Positions 8,213-16,444 of a DNA stretch of 64,000 nt are shown in pieces (the stretch's first letter is position 1; every line of letters starts with the position of its first letter). The translations under genes and the position numbers were made by a program. The notes under the pieces are model-generated. The model did not search any database. It worked only from the letters and a program-made list of their open reading frames with translations, and had not been told where the DNA came from. The stretch covers positions 1 to 64,000 of the forward strand of contig NZ_FQWY01000003.1 of assembly GCF_900129805.1 (NCBI RefSeq), given 5' to 3'. Source of the DNA: Thermosyntropha lipolytica DSM 11003 (GTDB taxonomy: Bacteria > Bacillota > Syntrophomonadia > Syntrophomonadales > Syntrophomonadaceae).

Positions 8213-9044
8213 TATGGGCAAGCTTTTCATATGTGGAACCCCGATAGGCAATCTGGAAGATGTAAGTGTAAGGCTTTTGAAAACTTTGCGCCGGGTAGAC
8301 TTGATAGCCTGTGAAGATACACGTCATACGGCCAAGCTTTTGGCCCGGTATAAGATAAAAAAGCCGCTTATAAGCTATCATGAGCACTCAGGACAGGAAA
8401 GAGAAGCTTATATCCTAAAGCTGCTTCGAGAAGGGAAAAACATTGCCCTGGTTTCTGATGCCGGGATGCCGGGGATATCTGATCCCGGTGCAGGATTGAT
8501 TAAAAAAGCCATAGAGGAAGGGATACCTTTAGAAGTTGTGCCCGGGCCTAGTGCGTTAGTTTCCGCCCTTGCTTTATCCGGAATGGATACTTCTTCTTTT
8601 GTTTTTGTCGGTTTTTTGCCGGCTAAAGAAGGAGCACGCGAAAAGCTTCTGCAGGAATTAAAAAGAGAAAAAAGAACCCTCATATTTTATGAAGCGCCGC
8701 ACCGTCTGGTAAAGACTCTGCAATCTATGGCTAAAATCTTAGGAGAAGAAAGAAGGATAGCCGTAGCCCGAGAAATTACCAAGCTTTACGAAGAAGTGAG
8801 GAGAGGGAGTTTAAGGGAAATAGAGAGATATTTTGCCCATAACCCGCCTAAAGGTGAATTTACCCTGATAGTAGAAGGAGATAGGGAGGAAAAAGAGGTA
8901 GACAGGGAAAAGGTTTTAGCAGAGGTTAAAATGCTCATCGATAAAGGTATGGATAAAAAAGAGGCCCTCAAAATGAAGGCCCGGGAATACAAAATAAAAA
9001 AATCCGAACTTTATAAGTCCTTTCTGGACGAATATGATGATTAA
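8202..9044 (+). CDS. rsmI: 16S rRNA (cytidine-1402-2'-O)-methyltransferase
   Basis: Tetrapyrrole methylase-fold enzyme that 2'-O-methylates C1402 in the decoding centre of 16S rRNA. Clear motifs are GTPIGNLEDVS near the N-terminus, CEDTRHT, and SDAGMPGISDPG. Two starts are possible: the ATG at 8202, after AAGGAG, or the ATG at 8214, after GGGAGA, which gives the more typical MGKLFICGTPIGN. 280 aa with a Lys-rich C-terminal tail. Last gene of the tmk operon, facing abrB. Confidence 0.94.
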   Translation: MGDSMGKLFICGTPIGNLEDVSVRLLKTLRRVDLIACEDTRHTAKLLARYKIKKPLISYHEHSGQEREAYILKLLREGKNIALVSDAGMPGISDPGAGLIKKAIEEGIPLEVVPGPSALVSALALSGMDTSSFVFVGFLPAKEGAREKLLQELKREKRTLIFYEAPHRLVKTLQSMAKILGEERRIAVAREITKLYEEVRRGSLREIERYFAHNPPKGEFTLIVEGDREEKEVDREKVLAEVKMLIDKGMDKKEALKMKAREYKIKKSELYKSFLDEYDD

Positions 9045-9061
9045 AAAGGTTATGTACTATT

Positions 9062-9313
9062 TTATCCTACCTGTTTGTTGAGTTCGGTAAGGCAGTTGCG
9101 GCACAGATTTTTACCTTTATAGTTAATTACTTCTTCGGCATTGCCGCAAAAAATACAAGCCGGTTCGTATTTTTTGAGGATGATCTTATCACCGTCGACA
9201 TAGATTTCCAGAGCATCTTTTTCTTCAATGCCCATAGTGCGTCTGAGCTCGATAGGGATAACAATGCGTCCTAACTCATCCACTTTTCTTACAACACCTG
9301 TTGATTTCATCAT
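9062..9313 (-). CDS. abrB: AbrB/SpoVT-family transition-state regulator with C-terminal zinc ribbon
   Basis: DNA-binding regulator. The N-terminal swapped-hairpin domain is nearly identical to B. subtilis AbrB (KSTGVVRKVDELGRIVIPIE). The C-terminal half differs: instead of the Bacillus oligomerisation domain it has two Cys pairs (CIFCG and CRNC, about 18 residues apart), a likely zinc ribbon seen in clostridial forms. The ATG at 9313 is chosen because it matches AbrB; an in-frame ATG 24 bases upstream precedes the region that resembles a ribosome site. Transcribed against rsmI, as in Bacillus. Confidence 0.9.
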   Translation of the reverse strand: MMKSTGVVRKVDELGRIVIPIELRRTMGIEEKDALEIYVDGDKIILKKYEPACIFCGNAEEVINYKGKNLCRNCLTELNKQVG

Positions 9314-9340
9314 AGTAATTACTAAACCCCCTGTCATTTT

Positions 9341-9369
9341 ATACTAGTTTTCACAACAAAGTGCACCAA
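9341..9369 (-). promoter_or_regulatory. Candidate sigma-A promoter of abrB
   Basis: On the minus strand TTGGTG (9369-9364), a 17-bp spacer and TAGTAT (9346-9341), extended as TAGTATAAAAT. It lies about 30 bases before the abrB start. Moderate match. Confidence 0.4.
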
Positions 9370-9620
9370 CAATGGCAGAAAAAGTCAAGCTATTTTTCAA
9401 CATAAATGGACAGGAAAAAATTTTTTTGCCTATTTTTGTTCCCGGTTTACTGGGGAATAATCTAAAAAAAGCCATCATTTTACAAGGCTTGGGCTTAATG
9501 CCGGGATTACCGGAGGAATTTTATTTGTAAAATGAGTATTTTTGGCTTAGTATATAAATGGTATGTTGTTAGCGTTTGGTAAAAAGATGGTAAGGGAATA
9601 AAGGTACAGGAGGGAAATTT
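9370..9620. other. Leader region of metG without recognisable T-box
   Basis: About 250 A+T-rich bases between abrB and metG. The conserved T-box segment (GGGTGGNACCGCG) expected upstream of many Firmicute metS genes is not present. AAGCC...GGCTT with a T run on the minus strand (around 9465-9490) is only a 5-bp stem. AGGAGGGAAATTT just before 9621 is the metG ribosome site. Confidence 0.6.
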
Positions 9621-11558
9621 GTGGAGAAAAAAGGTACTTTTTATATCACTACTCCTATTTATTATCCCAGCGATAATCTGCATATAGGACATGCTTATTC
9701 TACCGTAGCGGCTGACTGTGTAGCCCGCTTCAAGAGAATGTGTGGCTACGATGTATTTTATCTAACCGGAACCGATGAACACGGGCAGAAGATTGAAAGG
9801 ATTGCCAGATCAAGGGGGTTAGAACCTAGGGAACATGTAGACCGGATTGTCGAGAATATAAAGCATTTGTGGAAGGTACTTTTTATTTCCAATGATGATT
9901 TTATACGTACTACCGAGCCCCGGCATGAGAAAGTGGTACAGGAGCTTTTTAAGAAGGTTTATGATAAAGGGGATATTTATATATCCCAGTATGAAGGCTG
10001 GTACTGTACTCCTTGTGAAACCTTCTTTACGGAAAGACAGCTGGTAGATGGCAAATGCCCGGACTGTGGAAGGGAAGTAGAATTATTGAAAGAAGAGAGC
10101 TATTTTTTCCGCATGTCCAAATATGCCGACCGTTTACTTGAACATATATATAATAATCCTGATTTTATTCAGCCTGAATCCAGGCGCAATGAAGTTATAA
10201 ACTTTATCAAGAGCGGACTGGAAGACCTCTGCGTCTCCCGTACCACCTTTAAGTGGGGGATTCCGGTTCCTTTTAAGGAAGATCATGTTATCTATGTATG
10301 GTTTGATGCCTTGATAAATTATTTAAGCGGCATAGGTTATGGGGAAGATAAGGAAAAATTTAACCGTTACTGGCCGGCTGATGTTCATCTTATGGCCAAA
10401 GATATACTGCGCTTTCATGCTATTATCTGGCCTACTATGCTTATGGCTATGGATTTGCCGCTGCCGAAAAAAGTTTTTGCCCACGGCTGGATTATGCTGG
10501 AAGGGGGCAAGATGTCAAAATCTAAAGGCAATGTGGTAGATCCTTTGATCCTGGTAGAAAAATACGGGGTAGATGCCCTGCGCTATTATCTTTTAAAAGA
10601 GCTTAATTTCGGGCAGGACGGTTTTTATTCCGAAGAAATGCTGGTAAACCGCATAAACAGTGATCTGGCCAATGACCTGGGAAATCTTATAAGCCGTACG
10701 GCAGCCATGATTGATAAATATTTTGCTGGAGAGATCCCTGCTCCTTTGGTTAAAGATGAGGTAGATGATGATTTAATAAGGGTATTTAATGAGGCTTATG
10801 CGGAAGCTACGGCGAAACTGGAAAAACTTGATTTTGCCGGCTATATTATGGCCGTCATGAAGCTGGTGGCTAGGGCCAACAAATATATTGATGAAACAGA
10901 ACCCTGGCTTTTAGGAAAAGAGGATAAAAAAAGAGGTCGTCTGGCTACGGTGATGTACAATCTGGCCGAAGCTATAAGAGCCGCAGTTATAATGCTGGCT
11001 CCGGCTATGCCTACCCTGCCTGGGCGGGTAAATGAACAGATTGCTCTTTTTGCTGATCCCCATAATCTTAAATGGGAGGAAGCTGGTATATTTGGGCTGA
11101 CCAGAGAAGGGAGCAAGGTTAAGAAAGGGGCGCCTCTTTTCCCCCGTATAGATGTAAAAAGCTTAAAGGAGGACAATAAGGTGCAGGAAGTCAAGGAAAA
11201 AGCCGAGGTAAAAGAAGAAAGTAAAGAAAAGGAGTATATAACTATTGACGATTTTGCCAGGCTGGACCTTAGGGTTGCCGAAGTAGTTGCCTGTGAAAAA
11301 ATGCCGAATGCAGATAAGCTTTTGCTTCTTAAGGTTAAAGTAGGTGAAGAAGAAAGAACGGTAGTTTCAGGTATTGCCCAGTATTATCAGCCCGAAGAGC
11401 TGATAGGCAAAAAAGTTATACTGGTAGCTAACCTTAAACCGACTAAATTACGGGGAGTTTTATCCGAGGGCATGATCCTGGCTGCTTCTGACCGGGAGGA
11501 AAATCTTTTGGAAGTTTTAACTGTAAGCAAGGTACCGTCAGGTACCCAGGTAAGATAA
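9621..11558 (+). CDS. metG: Methionyl-tRNA synthetase with C-terminal tRNA-binding domain
   Basis: Class I aminoacyl-tRNA synthetase charging tRNA(Met). 645 aa. HIGH lies at residues 21-24 and KMSKS at 297-301. A single zinc knuckle has Cys129, Cys132, Cys146 and Cys149. The C-terminal part (about 541-645) is an OB-fold EMAP/Trbp111-type tRNA-binding domain (DLRVAEVVACEKMPNADKL). A charged Glu/Lys linker joins it to the anticodon-binding domain. The start is GTG after AGGAGGGAAATTT. tatD follows within 15 bases. Confidence 0.97.
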   Translation: MEKKGTFYITTPIYYPSDNLHIGHAYSTVAADCVARFKRMCGYDVFYLTGTDEHGQKIERIARSRGLEPREHVDRIVENIKHLWKVLFISNDDFIRTTEPRHEKVVQELFKKVYDKGDIYISQYEGWYCTPCETFFTERQLVDGKCPDCGREVELLKEESYFFRMSKYADRLLEHIYNNPDFIQPESRRNEVINFIKSGLEDLCVSRTTFKWGIPVPFKEDHVIYVWFDALINYLSGIGYGEDKEKFNRYWPADVHLMAKDILRFHAIIWPTMLMAMDLPLPKKVFAHGWIMLEGGKMSKSKGNVVDPLILVEKYGVDALRYYLLKELNFGQDGFYSEEMLVNRINSDLANDLGNLISRTAAMIDKYFAGEIPAPLVKDEVDDDLIRVFNEAYAEATAKLEKLDFAGYIMAVMKLVARANKYIDETEPWLLGKEDKKRGRLATVMYNLAEAIRAAVIMLAPAMPTLPGRVNEQIALFADPHNLKWEEAGIFGLTREGSKVKKGAPLFPRIDVKSLKEDNKVQEVKEKAEVKEESKEKEYITIDDFARLDLRVAEVVACEKMPNADKLLLLKVKVGEEERTVVSGIAQYYQPEELIGKKVILVANLKPTKLRGVLSEGMILAASDREENLLEVLTVSKVPSGTQVR

Positions 11559-11572
11559 AGGAGAAGAAGAAT

Positions 11573-12340
11573 ATGCTTATAGATACCCATGCTCATCTGC
11601 AAGATAAGGCTTTAAAAGCTGACCTAAAAGAGGTATTAAAAAGAGCAAAAGAGGCAGGAGTAAAAAAAATAATATGTATAGGATATGATTATCCGACTTC
11701 AGTGGAAGCAGTCGAGTTAGCCCGTAAATATGAAGGTATATATGCCGTAGTCGGTGTACATCCGCATGATGCCAAGGAATTGGATGAAGAGACGCTGGAT
11801 AAGCTTTACCAGCTGGCCCGGGAAGAAAAAGTGGTAGCCGTAGGAGAGATAGGGCTTGATTACTACCGCAATCTATCACCCAGAGAAAAACAGAAGGAAG
11901 CCTTCATTGCCCAGATAAAATTGGCCCGTGAAGCCGGAAAGCCGGTGGTAATACATGACCGGGACGCCCATCAGGAGGTTCTGGATATAATCAAAAAAGA
12001 AAAAGCGGGGCTAAACGGTGGTGTCATGCACTGCTATTCTGGATATTTGCCTATGGCGATCGAACTTATGAAAGAGGGATTTTATATATCTTTTGCCGGG
12101 CCGGTAACTTTTAATAATGCTCGCAAAACGGTGGAGGTAGCAGCCAATATCCCGCTAGAGCGGATGCTTATTGAAACCGACTGTCCTTACTTAGCTCCGG
12201 AGCCAGTGCGGGGTAAGCGTAATGAACCGGCTTATGTAAGTTATGTAGCAGGCAAAATTGCGGAAATAAAGAGAAAAAGCTGGGAAGAGGTAGCTTATAT
12301 TACGAGTTTGAATGCGGAAAAAGTTTTCCATTTGCGCTAA
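11573..12340 (+). CDS. tatD: TatD family metal-dependent hydrolase/DNase
   Basis: TIM-barrel metallohydrolase, 255 aa; family members show 3'-5' DNase activity. The metal ligands are visible: THAH at the N-terminus, GEIGLDYY, VIHDRDAH, MHCYSG and ETDCPYLAPEP. The ATG follows AAAGGAGAAG. It is probably transcribed with metG, as yabD is with metS in Bacillus, and ends at a strong terminator. Confidence 0.95.
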   Translation: MLIDTHAHLQDKALKADLKEVLKRAKEAGVKKIICIGYDYPTSVEAVELARKYEGIYAVVGVHPHDAKELDEETLDKLYQLAREEKVVAVGEIGLDYYRNLSPREKQKEAFIAQIKLAREAGKPVVIHDRDAHQEVLDIIKKEKAGLNGGVMHCYSGYLPMAIELMKEGFYISFAGPVTFNNARKTVEVAANIPLERMLIETDCPYLAPEPVRGKRNEPAYVSYVAGKIAEIKRKSWEEVAYITSLNAEKVFHLR

Positions 12341-12368
12341 GGGTGCGAAAAAGCGCCCTTATTTTTTT
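12339..12368 (+). terminator. Intrinsic terminator after tatD
   Basis: AAGGGTGCG and CGCCCTT pair around an A-rich loop and are followed by ATTTTTTT. The stem begins at the tatD stop codon. Confidence 0.88.
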
Positions 12369-12498
12369 ATATAAAAATTTATTGTGACAATTTGTTTTTA
12401 TTTTGAGGAATAAAATAAATTTATCAGGATAATAATTTAAAGAAAGGAGCTTACGGCCTGGAAGAGAAAATCATATAAGTAAAAATATGGATTAAGAT

Positions 12499-12528
12499 TT
12501 GACTTTTGGTCTGGTTTCTGTCTAAAAT
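12499..12528 (+). promoter_or_regulatory. Sigma-A promoter of yabE
   Basis: TTGACT (12499-12504), an 18-bp spacer and TAAAAT (12523-12528), 47 bases before the yabE ATG. Good vegetative match. Confidence 0.6.
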
Positions 12529-12575
12529 GAAACGAAGGAATCATTTCCCTGGTTCCTAAAAAAAGGAGGAGAGAA

Positions 12576-13544
12576 ATGGGTATTGTATGGTCTAAGAAGA
12601 GCACTTACCTTATAGCGGCTGTTTTAGGCGGCCTGCTTTTACTGGTAAGTCTGTTCTTTGCCCTGCAAAAACCGGTTACTGTTGAAGTTGATGGGAAGGT
12701 AATAAAGACTTGTGTATTTTTCTCAGGTACCGTAGCAGATGTTTTGCAAAAGAAAGGAATAGTTTTGGGCGACAAGGATAAAGTTGAGCCCGGCTTAAAT
12801 ACCAGAGTGCAGAAAAATACCAGGATTGTGGTAACGAGAGCTTTTAAAGTAGTGGTAATAGCAGATGGAGAAAGAAAAGAGGTAATAACTACACCAGTTA
12901 CGATAAGTAAGGCTATAGAACTAGCAGGAGTAAAACTGGGAGATAAAGACATAGTAAAAACTAATCCTACCCAGTATACAGTACCGGGACAGGAGATTGA
13001 AGTTATAAGGGTAACGGAAAAGGAGGTTGAGGTAAAAGAACCTATACCTTTTACGGTAGAAAGAACTTATGATAACACATTAGAAAAAGGCCTTACCAAA
13101 ACGCTGGTTAAAGGGCAGGAAGGTTTAGCACTGAATATAGTGAGGATTACTTACCACAATGGAGAAGAGGTAAAAAGAGAGGTTATAGACAGCAAAATAC
13201 TGGTTCCTCCCAAGAATAAAGTGGTAGCTTTGGGAACTATAACTTCTGTATCCCGTGGTAGCTTGAGGTTTGATTTCCGCGAGGCCCGTTATATGCAAGC
13301 TTCTGCCTACACCTATACCGGAAGGCGGACAGCTACGGGAAAATATCCGGAAGTAGGCATGGTAGCAGTTGACCCGGCGGTAATACCTTTAGGAACCAGG
13401 CTTTATATTGAAGGATATGGTTATGCCGTAGCAGCTGATACGGGTGGAGCAGTGAAAGGAAATAAACTGGATGTATTTATGGAAACCAGGGAACAGTGTT
13501 TAAACTGGGGAAGGCGTACAGTAAAAGTATATATTCTTGATTAA
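12576..13544 (+). CDS. yabE: YabE-like cell-wall protein: DUF348, G5 and 3D domains
   Basis: Membrane-anchored wall enzyme, probably a peptidoglycan lytic transglycosylase. A single N-terminal helix (about 11-30) acts as an uncleaved anchor. Two DUF348 repeats (about 34-74 and 89-130), a G5 domain (about 144-217) and a C-terminal 3D domain (about 235-322) follow. The three aspartates that name the 3D domain are Asp266 (VDPAVIPLGT), Asp288 (AADTGG) and Asp299 (LDVF). An AAGGAGGAGAG ribosome site precedes the ATG. It lies between tatD and rsmA as in Bacillus, but rnmV, normally next, is absent. Confidence 0.93.
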   Translation: MGIVWSKKSTYLIAAVLGGLLLLVSLFFALQKPVTVEVDGKVIKTCVFFSGTVADVLQKKGIVLGDKDKVEPGLNTRVQKNTRIVVTRAFKVVVIADGERKEVITTPVTISKAIELAGVKLGDKDIVKTNPTQYTVPGQEIEVIRVTEKEVEVKEPIPFTVERTYDNTLEKGLTKTLVKGQEGLALNIVRITYHNGEEVKREVIDSKILVPPKNKVVALGTITSVSRGSLRFDFREARYMQASAYTYTGRRTATGKYPEVGMVAVDPAVIPLGTRLYIEGYGYAVAADTGGAVKGNKLDVFMETREQCLNWGRRTVKVYILD

Positions 13545-13569
13545 ATTAAGAAAGAAAAAAGCAGGGCGC

Positions 13570-13608
13570 AAAAGGCAGTAAATATTTACTGCCTTTTCTA
13601 TTTTTTTC
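13570..13608 (+). terminator. Intrinsic terminator after yabE
   Basis: A perfect palindrome, AAAAGGCAGTAAA followed by TTTACTGCCTTTT, then a T-rich tract. Confidence 0.88.
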
Positions 13609-13655
13609 ATGATTTAAAATGAAGAAATGCGGCAAACTTAAATTAAGCAAAGGAG

Positions 13656-14330
13656 GTGATCAAGATAAGAAAAAATTGGCTTGTAATTTCAATTTTGCTG
13701 GCCTTTTCTATGATTTTTGTTGTCGGCTGCCAGACTACGGCCAAAAAGCCTATTGAGCCGCAGAGTAATCAGGGAACGGTTCCTAGAAGCCAGAATTTGA
13801 GTACCGCGCCTGGCGCTACTGTCTTAACTGATGCGGAAGCTAAAGCCCTGGCAAAAAAGTTAGCCCGCATGGCCGATAATGTCGCCGGGGTGCAAAAAGC
13901 AACCGTAGTAGTTACTGAGGGGACGGGAACTACCCCGGTTGCCAACCAGCCTAGAACAGGCGTTACCACTATTAATAATGATCGGTTTAATGGTATGACT
14001 AATAATACAGGTACTGCTCCCGGAGGAAGGATGATTGCGGGACCTACGGGGGCTAATACCAGAGGAATAGTAGTCATGGTTGGACTAGATGTTGATCGGA
14101 GTATGATTAACAATACGGCTGAGATGGAACGGCTTAAAACTAAAGTGGCTAATAAACTTCTGCGTGCAGATAACAGAATATCGAGGGTATATGTTACTAC
14201 TGATCCGGAGCTGGTAAAAAGAATTAAAAATACAGCAGCGGATATATTAGAAGGCAAGCCTTTATCAAGAATGAAGAGCGATTTAAATGAGCTGATGGAT
14301 CGGATGAAAGGCGAAAGTTCGGCTTTTTAA
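13656..14330 (+). CDS. YhcN/YlaJ-family sporulation lipoprotein
   Basis: A 224-aa predicted lipoprotein of the YhcN/YlaJ type, in Bacillus a spore inner-membrane protein. The signal sequence ends in the lipobox VVGC near residue 25. The mature part has a Gly/Asn/Thr-rich insert and then the conserved VKRIKNTAADILEGKPL-type C-terminus. The start is odd: AAGGAGGTGATC overlaps the only in-frame GTG (13656), and the codon eight bases after the Shine-Dalgarno is ATA (13665). Either the GTG is used despite the overlap or a non-canonical start is used. The location between yabE and rsmA is not the Bacillus one. Confidence 0.82.
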   Translation: MIKIRKNWLVISILLAFSMIFVVGCQTTAKKPIEPQSNQGTVPRSQNLSTAPGATVLTDAEAKALAKKLARMADNVAGVQKATVVVTEGTGTTPVANQPRTGVTTINNDRFNGMTNNTGTAPGGRMIAGPTGANTRGIVVMVGLDVDRSMINNTAEMERLKTKVANKLLRADNRISRVYVTTDPELVKRIKNTAADILEGKPLSRMKSDLNELMDRMKGESSAF

Positions 14331-14335
14331 TCTTA

Positions 14336-14363
14336 AGCCCGGGATTATCCCGGGTATTATTTT
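14336..14363 (+). terminator. Intrinsic terminator after the YhcN-like gene
   Basis: CCCGGG (14338-14343) and CCCGGG (14349-14354) pair around ATTAT. The T tract is interrupted (TATTATTTT). Confidence 0.65.
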
Positions 14364-14460
14364 GGGGTTTTATAAAAATTTCGCCAATTTACACTATATT
14401 TATATAATATAAAGCGAAATTATAAGACATATTATTATAATTAAGTAAGAAGCATATTCC

Positions 14461-14489
14461 TTGGGAATTTTTATGATATGTACTATAAT
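14461..14489 (+). promoter_or_regulatory. Sigma-A promoter of rsmA
   Basis: TTGGGA (14461-14466), a 17-bp spacer and a perfect TATAAT (14484-14489), 32 bases before the rsmA ATG. Confidence 0.6.
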
Positions 14490-14521
14490 AGAAAACAAAA
14501 TTATCAGCAAGAGGAGTAAAG

Positions 14522-15409
14522 ATGGAGAATACGACTTCGATAGCTGTTGTAAACAAATTAATGCGCGAATATAGCCTTATGCCCCGTAAGAAATGGGGCC
14601 AGAACTTTTTGGTGGATGCTAATATTGTAAGAAAAATTGTGCATTCTGCTCCGATTACCGGGGAGGATTATGTAGTCGAAATAGGGCCGGGTCTGGGAGC
14701 TTTGACAAGAGAATTGGCCTTAAACAGTAAAGGGGTTATGGCAGTTGATATAGATACTAGCCTTAAGGAACCTTTGGAGAGGATACTGGCTGGGCTTGAT
14801 AATATCCGGGTAGTTTTTGCGGATATTATGAAATTAGACATAGAACAGAAATTAAGGGAAGTTTTTAATCTGAGCGAGGTTCCCTCTTACAAGGTATGTG
14901 CCAATATTCCCTATAATATAACTACTCCTATTATCTTTAAACTTTTAGAAGAATGTCCCCATATGCAGAGCGCAACCCTTATGATGCAAAAAGAAGTGGC
15001 GGAAAGGATTTTAGCCCTTCCCGGAAATAAAGATTATGGGCTTTTAACCGTAATGACTGCATATAGAGCGGAAACAGATTTTTTGCTTGATGTTTCCCGC
15101 AACTGTTTTTATCCTAAACCGGAGGTTGACTCCCGGGTAATAAGGATAACCCCTTTAGAGGAAAAGAAGGTAGAGGTAAAGGATGAGGAAAGTTTTAAGG
15201 ATCTGGTAAAGAAAGCATTTCAGATGAGGCGTAAAACTATTCTTAATATCTGCAGTGTTTTTTACCATCTGGATAAACAGGATATAAAAATTAAGCTGGA
15301 GAAAGCAGGGATTATACCTAACAGCAGGCCTGAAGATTTAACTATTGAACAGTATGCTCTTATTCATAAGCTTTTGGGAGAACAGGAGGCCGGGAATGGT
15401 GAAGTTTAA
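14522..15409 (+). CDS. rsmA: 16S rRNA (adenine1518/1519-N6)-dimethyltransferase (KsgA)
   Basis: Dimethylates two adjacent adenosines in helix 45 of 16S rRNA late in 30S assembly. 295 aa. The N-terminal KKWGQNFLVDANIV, the SAM motif VEIGPGLGALT and the catalytic NIPYNI are all present. The ATG follows AAGAGGAG. It overlaps the following gene by 14 bases. In B. subtilis rnmV would precede it; here the YhcN-like lipoprotein does. Confidence 0.96.
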   Translation: MENTTSIAVVNKLMREYSLMPRKKWGQNFLVDANIVRKIVHSAPITGEDYVVEIGPGLGALTRELALNSKGVMAVDIDTSLKEPLERILAGLDNIRVVFADIMKLDIEQKLREVFNLSEVPSYKVCANIPYNITTPIIFKLLEECPHMQSATLMMQKEVAERILALPGNKDYGLLTVMTAYRAETDFLLDVSRNCFYPKPEVDSRVIRITPLEEKKVEVKDEESFKDLVKKAFQMRRKTILNICSVFYHLDKQDIKIKLEKAGIIPNSRPEDLTIEQYALIHKLLGEQEAGNGEV

Positions 15410-15872
15410 AAGCCCCTCGCGGGGAGAAATGACGATGGATGAAGTAGTAGATGATATTATAAATTACATAAATGAGGATACCAGGCGCAGTTATAAGATA
15501 ATAGTAGGTAGCGATTCCAAGGTTTGGGGCAAGGAAACCTGTTTTGTAAGTGCGGTAATTGTACATCGGGTAGGTAAAGGCGCGCGTTATTACTATTACA
15601 AAGAAATGGAGCCCCGTATCCGCAGTATGCGCCAGCGTATTTTTTATGAAGCTTCTTTAAGTTTGTCTTTAGCCGACGAACTTTCGCGGCTGTTGAAAGA
15701 AAAAGGCAGGGATAACCTGCCGGTGGAAATTCATCTCGATGTAGGCAATGAAGGGGAAACCCGCGAACTGGTCAAAGAGATTACGGGCATGATTATCGGC
15801 AGTGGTTTTGCTGCCTGCATAAAGCCGGATGCATGTGCAGCCAGCAAAGTAGCAGATAAATATACCAAATGA
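15396..15872 (+). CDS. YkuK-like ribonuclease H-fold protein (DUF458)
   Basis: A 158-aa protein with the pattern of the YkuK/DUF458 family, predicted to adopt an RNase H-like fold; biological role unknown. Conserved-looking acidic positions are IIVGSDSKVWG near the N-terminus and VEIHLDVGNEGETRELV, followed by KPDACAASKVAD. The ATG at 15396 has CAGGAGG upstream and lies in the 3' end of rsmA; a longer frame starting at 15345 lies wholly in rsmA. It replaces the position of yabG in Bacillus. Confidence 0.85.
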   Translation: MVKFKSPSRGEMTMDEVVDDIINYINEDTRRSYKIIVGSDSKVWGKETCFVSAVIVHRVGKGARYYYYKEMEPRIRSMRQRIFYEASLSLSLADELSRLLKEKGRDNLPVEIHLDVGNEGETRELVKEITGMIIGSGFAACIKPDACAASKVADKYTK

Positions 15873-15939
15873 GGCGAAGTTTTTATCAAAATGTTAAATT
15901 AGTGTTAAAAAAATGTTTTATTTTTGTAATTAAACCTTG

Positions 15940-15968
15940 TTGACATATATGAAAAATTTTAATATACT
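15940..15968 (+). promoter_or_regulatory. veg promoter 1 (sigma-A)
   Basis: Perfect TTGACA (15940-15945), a 17-bp spacer and TATACT (15963-15968). It is the upstream member of a tandem pair before veg. Confidence 0.8.
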
Positions 15969-15982
15969 ATTTATTTTAAAAC

Positions 15983-16011
15983 TTGACATCAGGAGGGGTT
16001 TGGGGTACAAT
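15983..16011 (+). promoter_or_regulatory. veg promoter 2 (sigma-A)
   Basis: A second perfect TTGACA (15983-15988), a 17-bp spacer and TACAAT (16006-16011), about 35 bases before the veg start. B. subtilis veg also has two tandem vegetative promoters. Confidence 0.78.
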
Positions 16012-16045
16012 TATTACGATTAATAAAATAGAAGAAGGTGATAAT

Positions 16046-16324
16046 GTGAGTTCTCCCAGGGCTTTGGCAGATATAAGGAAAGACCTGGAGTCTTTTGTAG
16101 GAAGCAGGGTGAAGTTAAAGGCCAATAAGGGAAGAAACCGCATTGTAGAACGAGAGGGAGTACTGGAATCTATATACCCTAATATATTTGTGGTAAAAAT
16201 CAATGAACGGAAAGTAGAAAGAAGGGTATCGTACAGTTATGCTGATGTGCTCACATCTACGGTTGAACTCTTCGTTTATGGCAATAAGAATGAGGAGATA
16301 AAAATAGCAGCGGTAAATGAATAA
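16046..16324 (+). CDS. veg: Veg family protein (biofilm/cell-surface-associated)
   Basis: A 92-aa protein of the Veg family, very strongly expressed in B. subtilis and linked there to biofilm gene expression. The core matches Veg: LKANKGRNRIVEREGVLESI followed by YPNIFVV and the RRVSYSYADVLTSTVEL segment. The start is GTG at 16046, preceded by AAGGTGAT; an earlier in-frame ATG lies within the -35 box of promoter 2. Two consensus promoters upstream suggest high expression here as well. A terminator follows. This is the last gene before synteny with Bacillus is interrupted for 22 kb. Confidence 0.92.
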   Translation: MSSPRALADIRKDLESFVGSRVKLKANKGRNRIVEREGVLESIYPNIFVVKINERKVERRVSYSYADVLTSTVELFVYGNKNEEIKIAAVNE

Positions 16325-16343
16325 AAAAATAAGGGGAATATCG

Positions 16344-16371
16344 AGGCTGCGTGTTCAGGCAGCCTTTTTTA
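16344..16371 (+). terminator. Intrinsic terminator after veg
   Basis: AGGCTGC (16344-16350) pairs with GCAGCCT (16359-16365) and is followed by a run of T. Confidence 0.9.
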
Positions 16372-16444
16372 TTTGGCGGTAATCATAGAGGGGCTGGCTT
16401 ATAAATATAAATATGCTAATAGAATATGTTTTTTGAGGGCTGCG

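Noticed and set aside
9370-9620. T-box leader upstream of metG
   Set aside because: Searched for because Bacillus metS has one. The T-box consensus and specifier-loop features are missing.
12369-12498. Riboswitch before yabE
   Set aside because: Checked because some wall-enzyme genes have c-di-AMP riboswitches. No matching conserved segments; the sigma-A promoter lies close to the gene.
16373-16444. Extended N-terminus of the first SPOCS-like gene
   Set aside because: The TTG start lies in the T tract of the veg terminator and has no ribosome site; the ATG at 16445 does.
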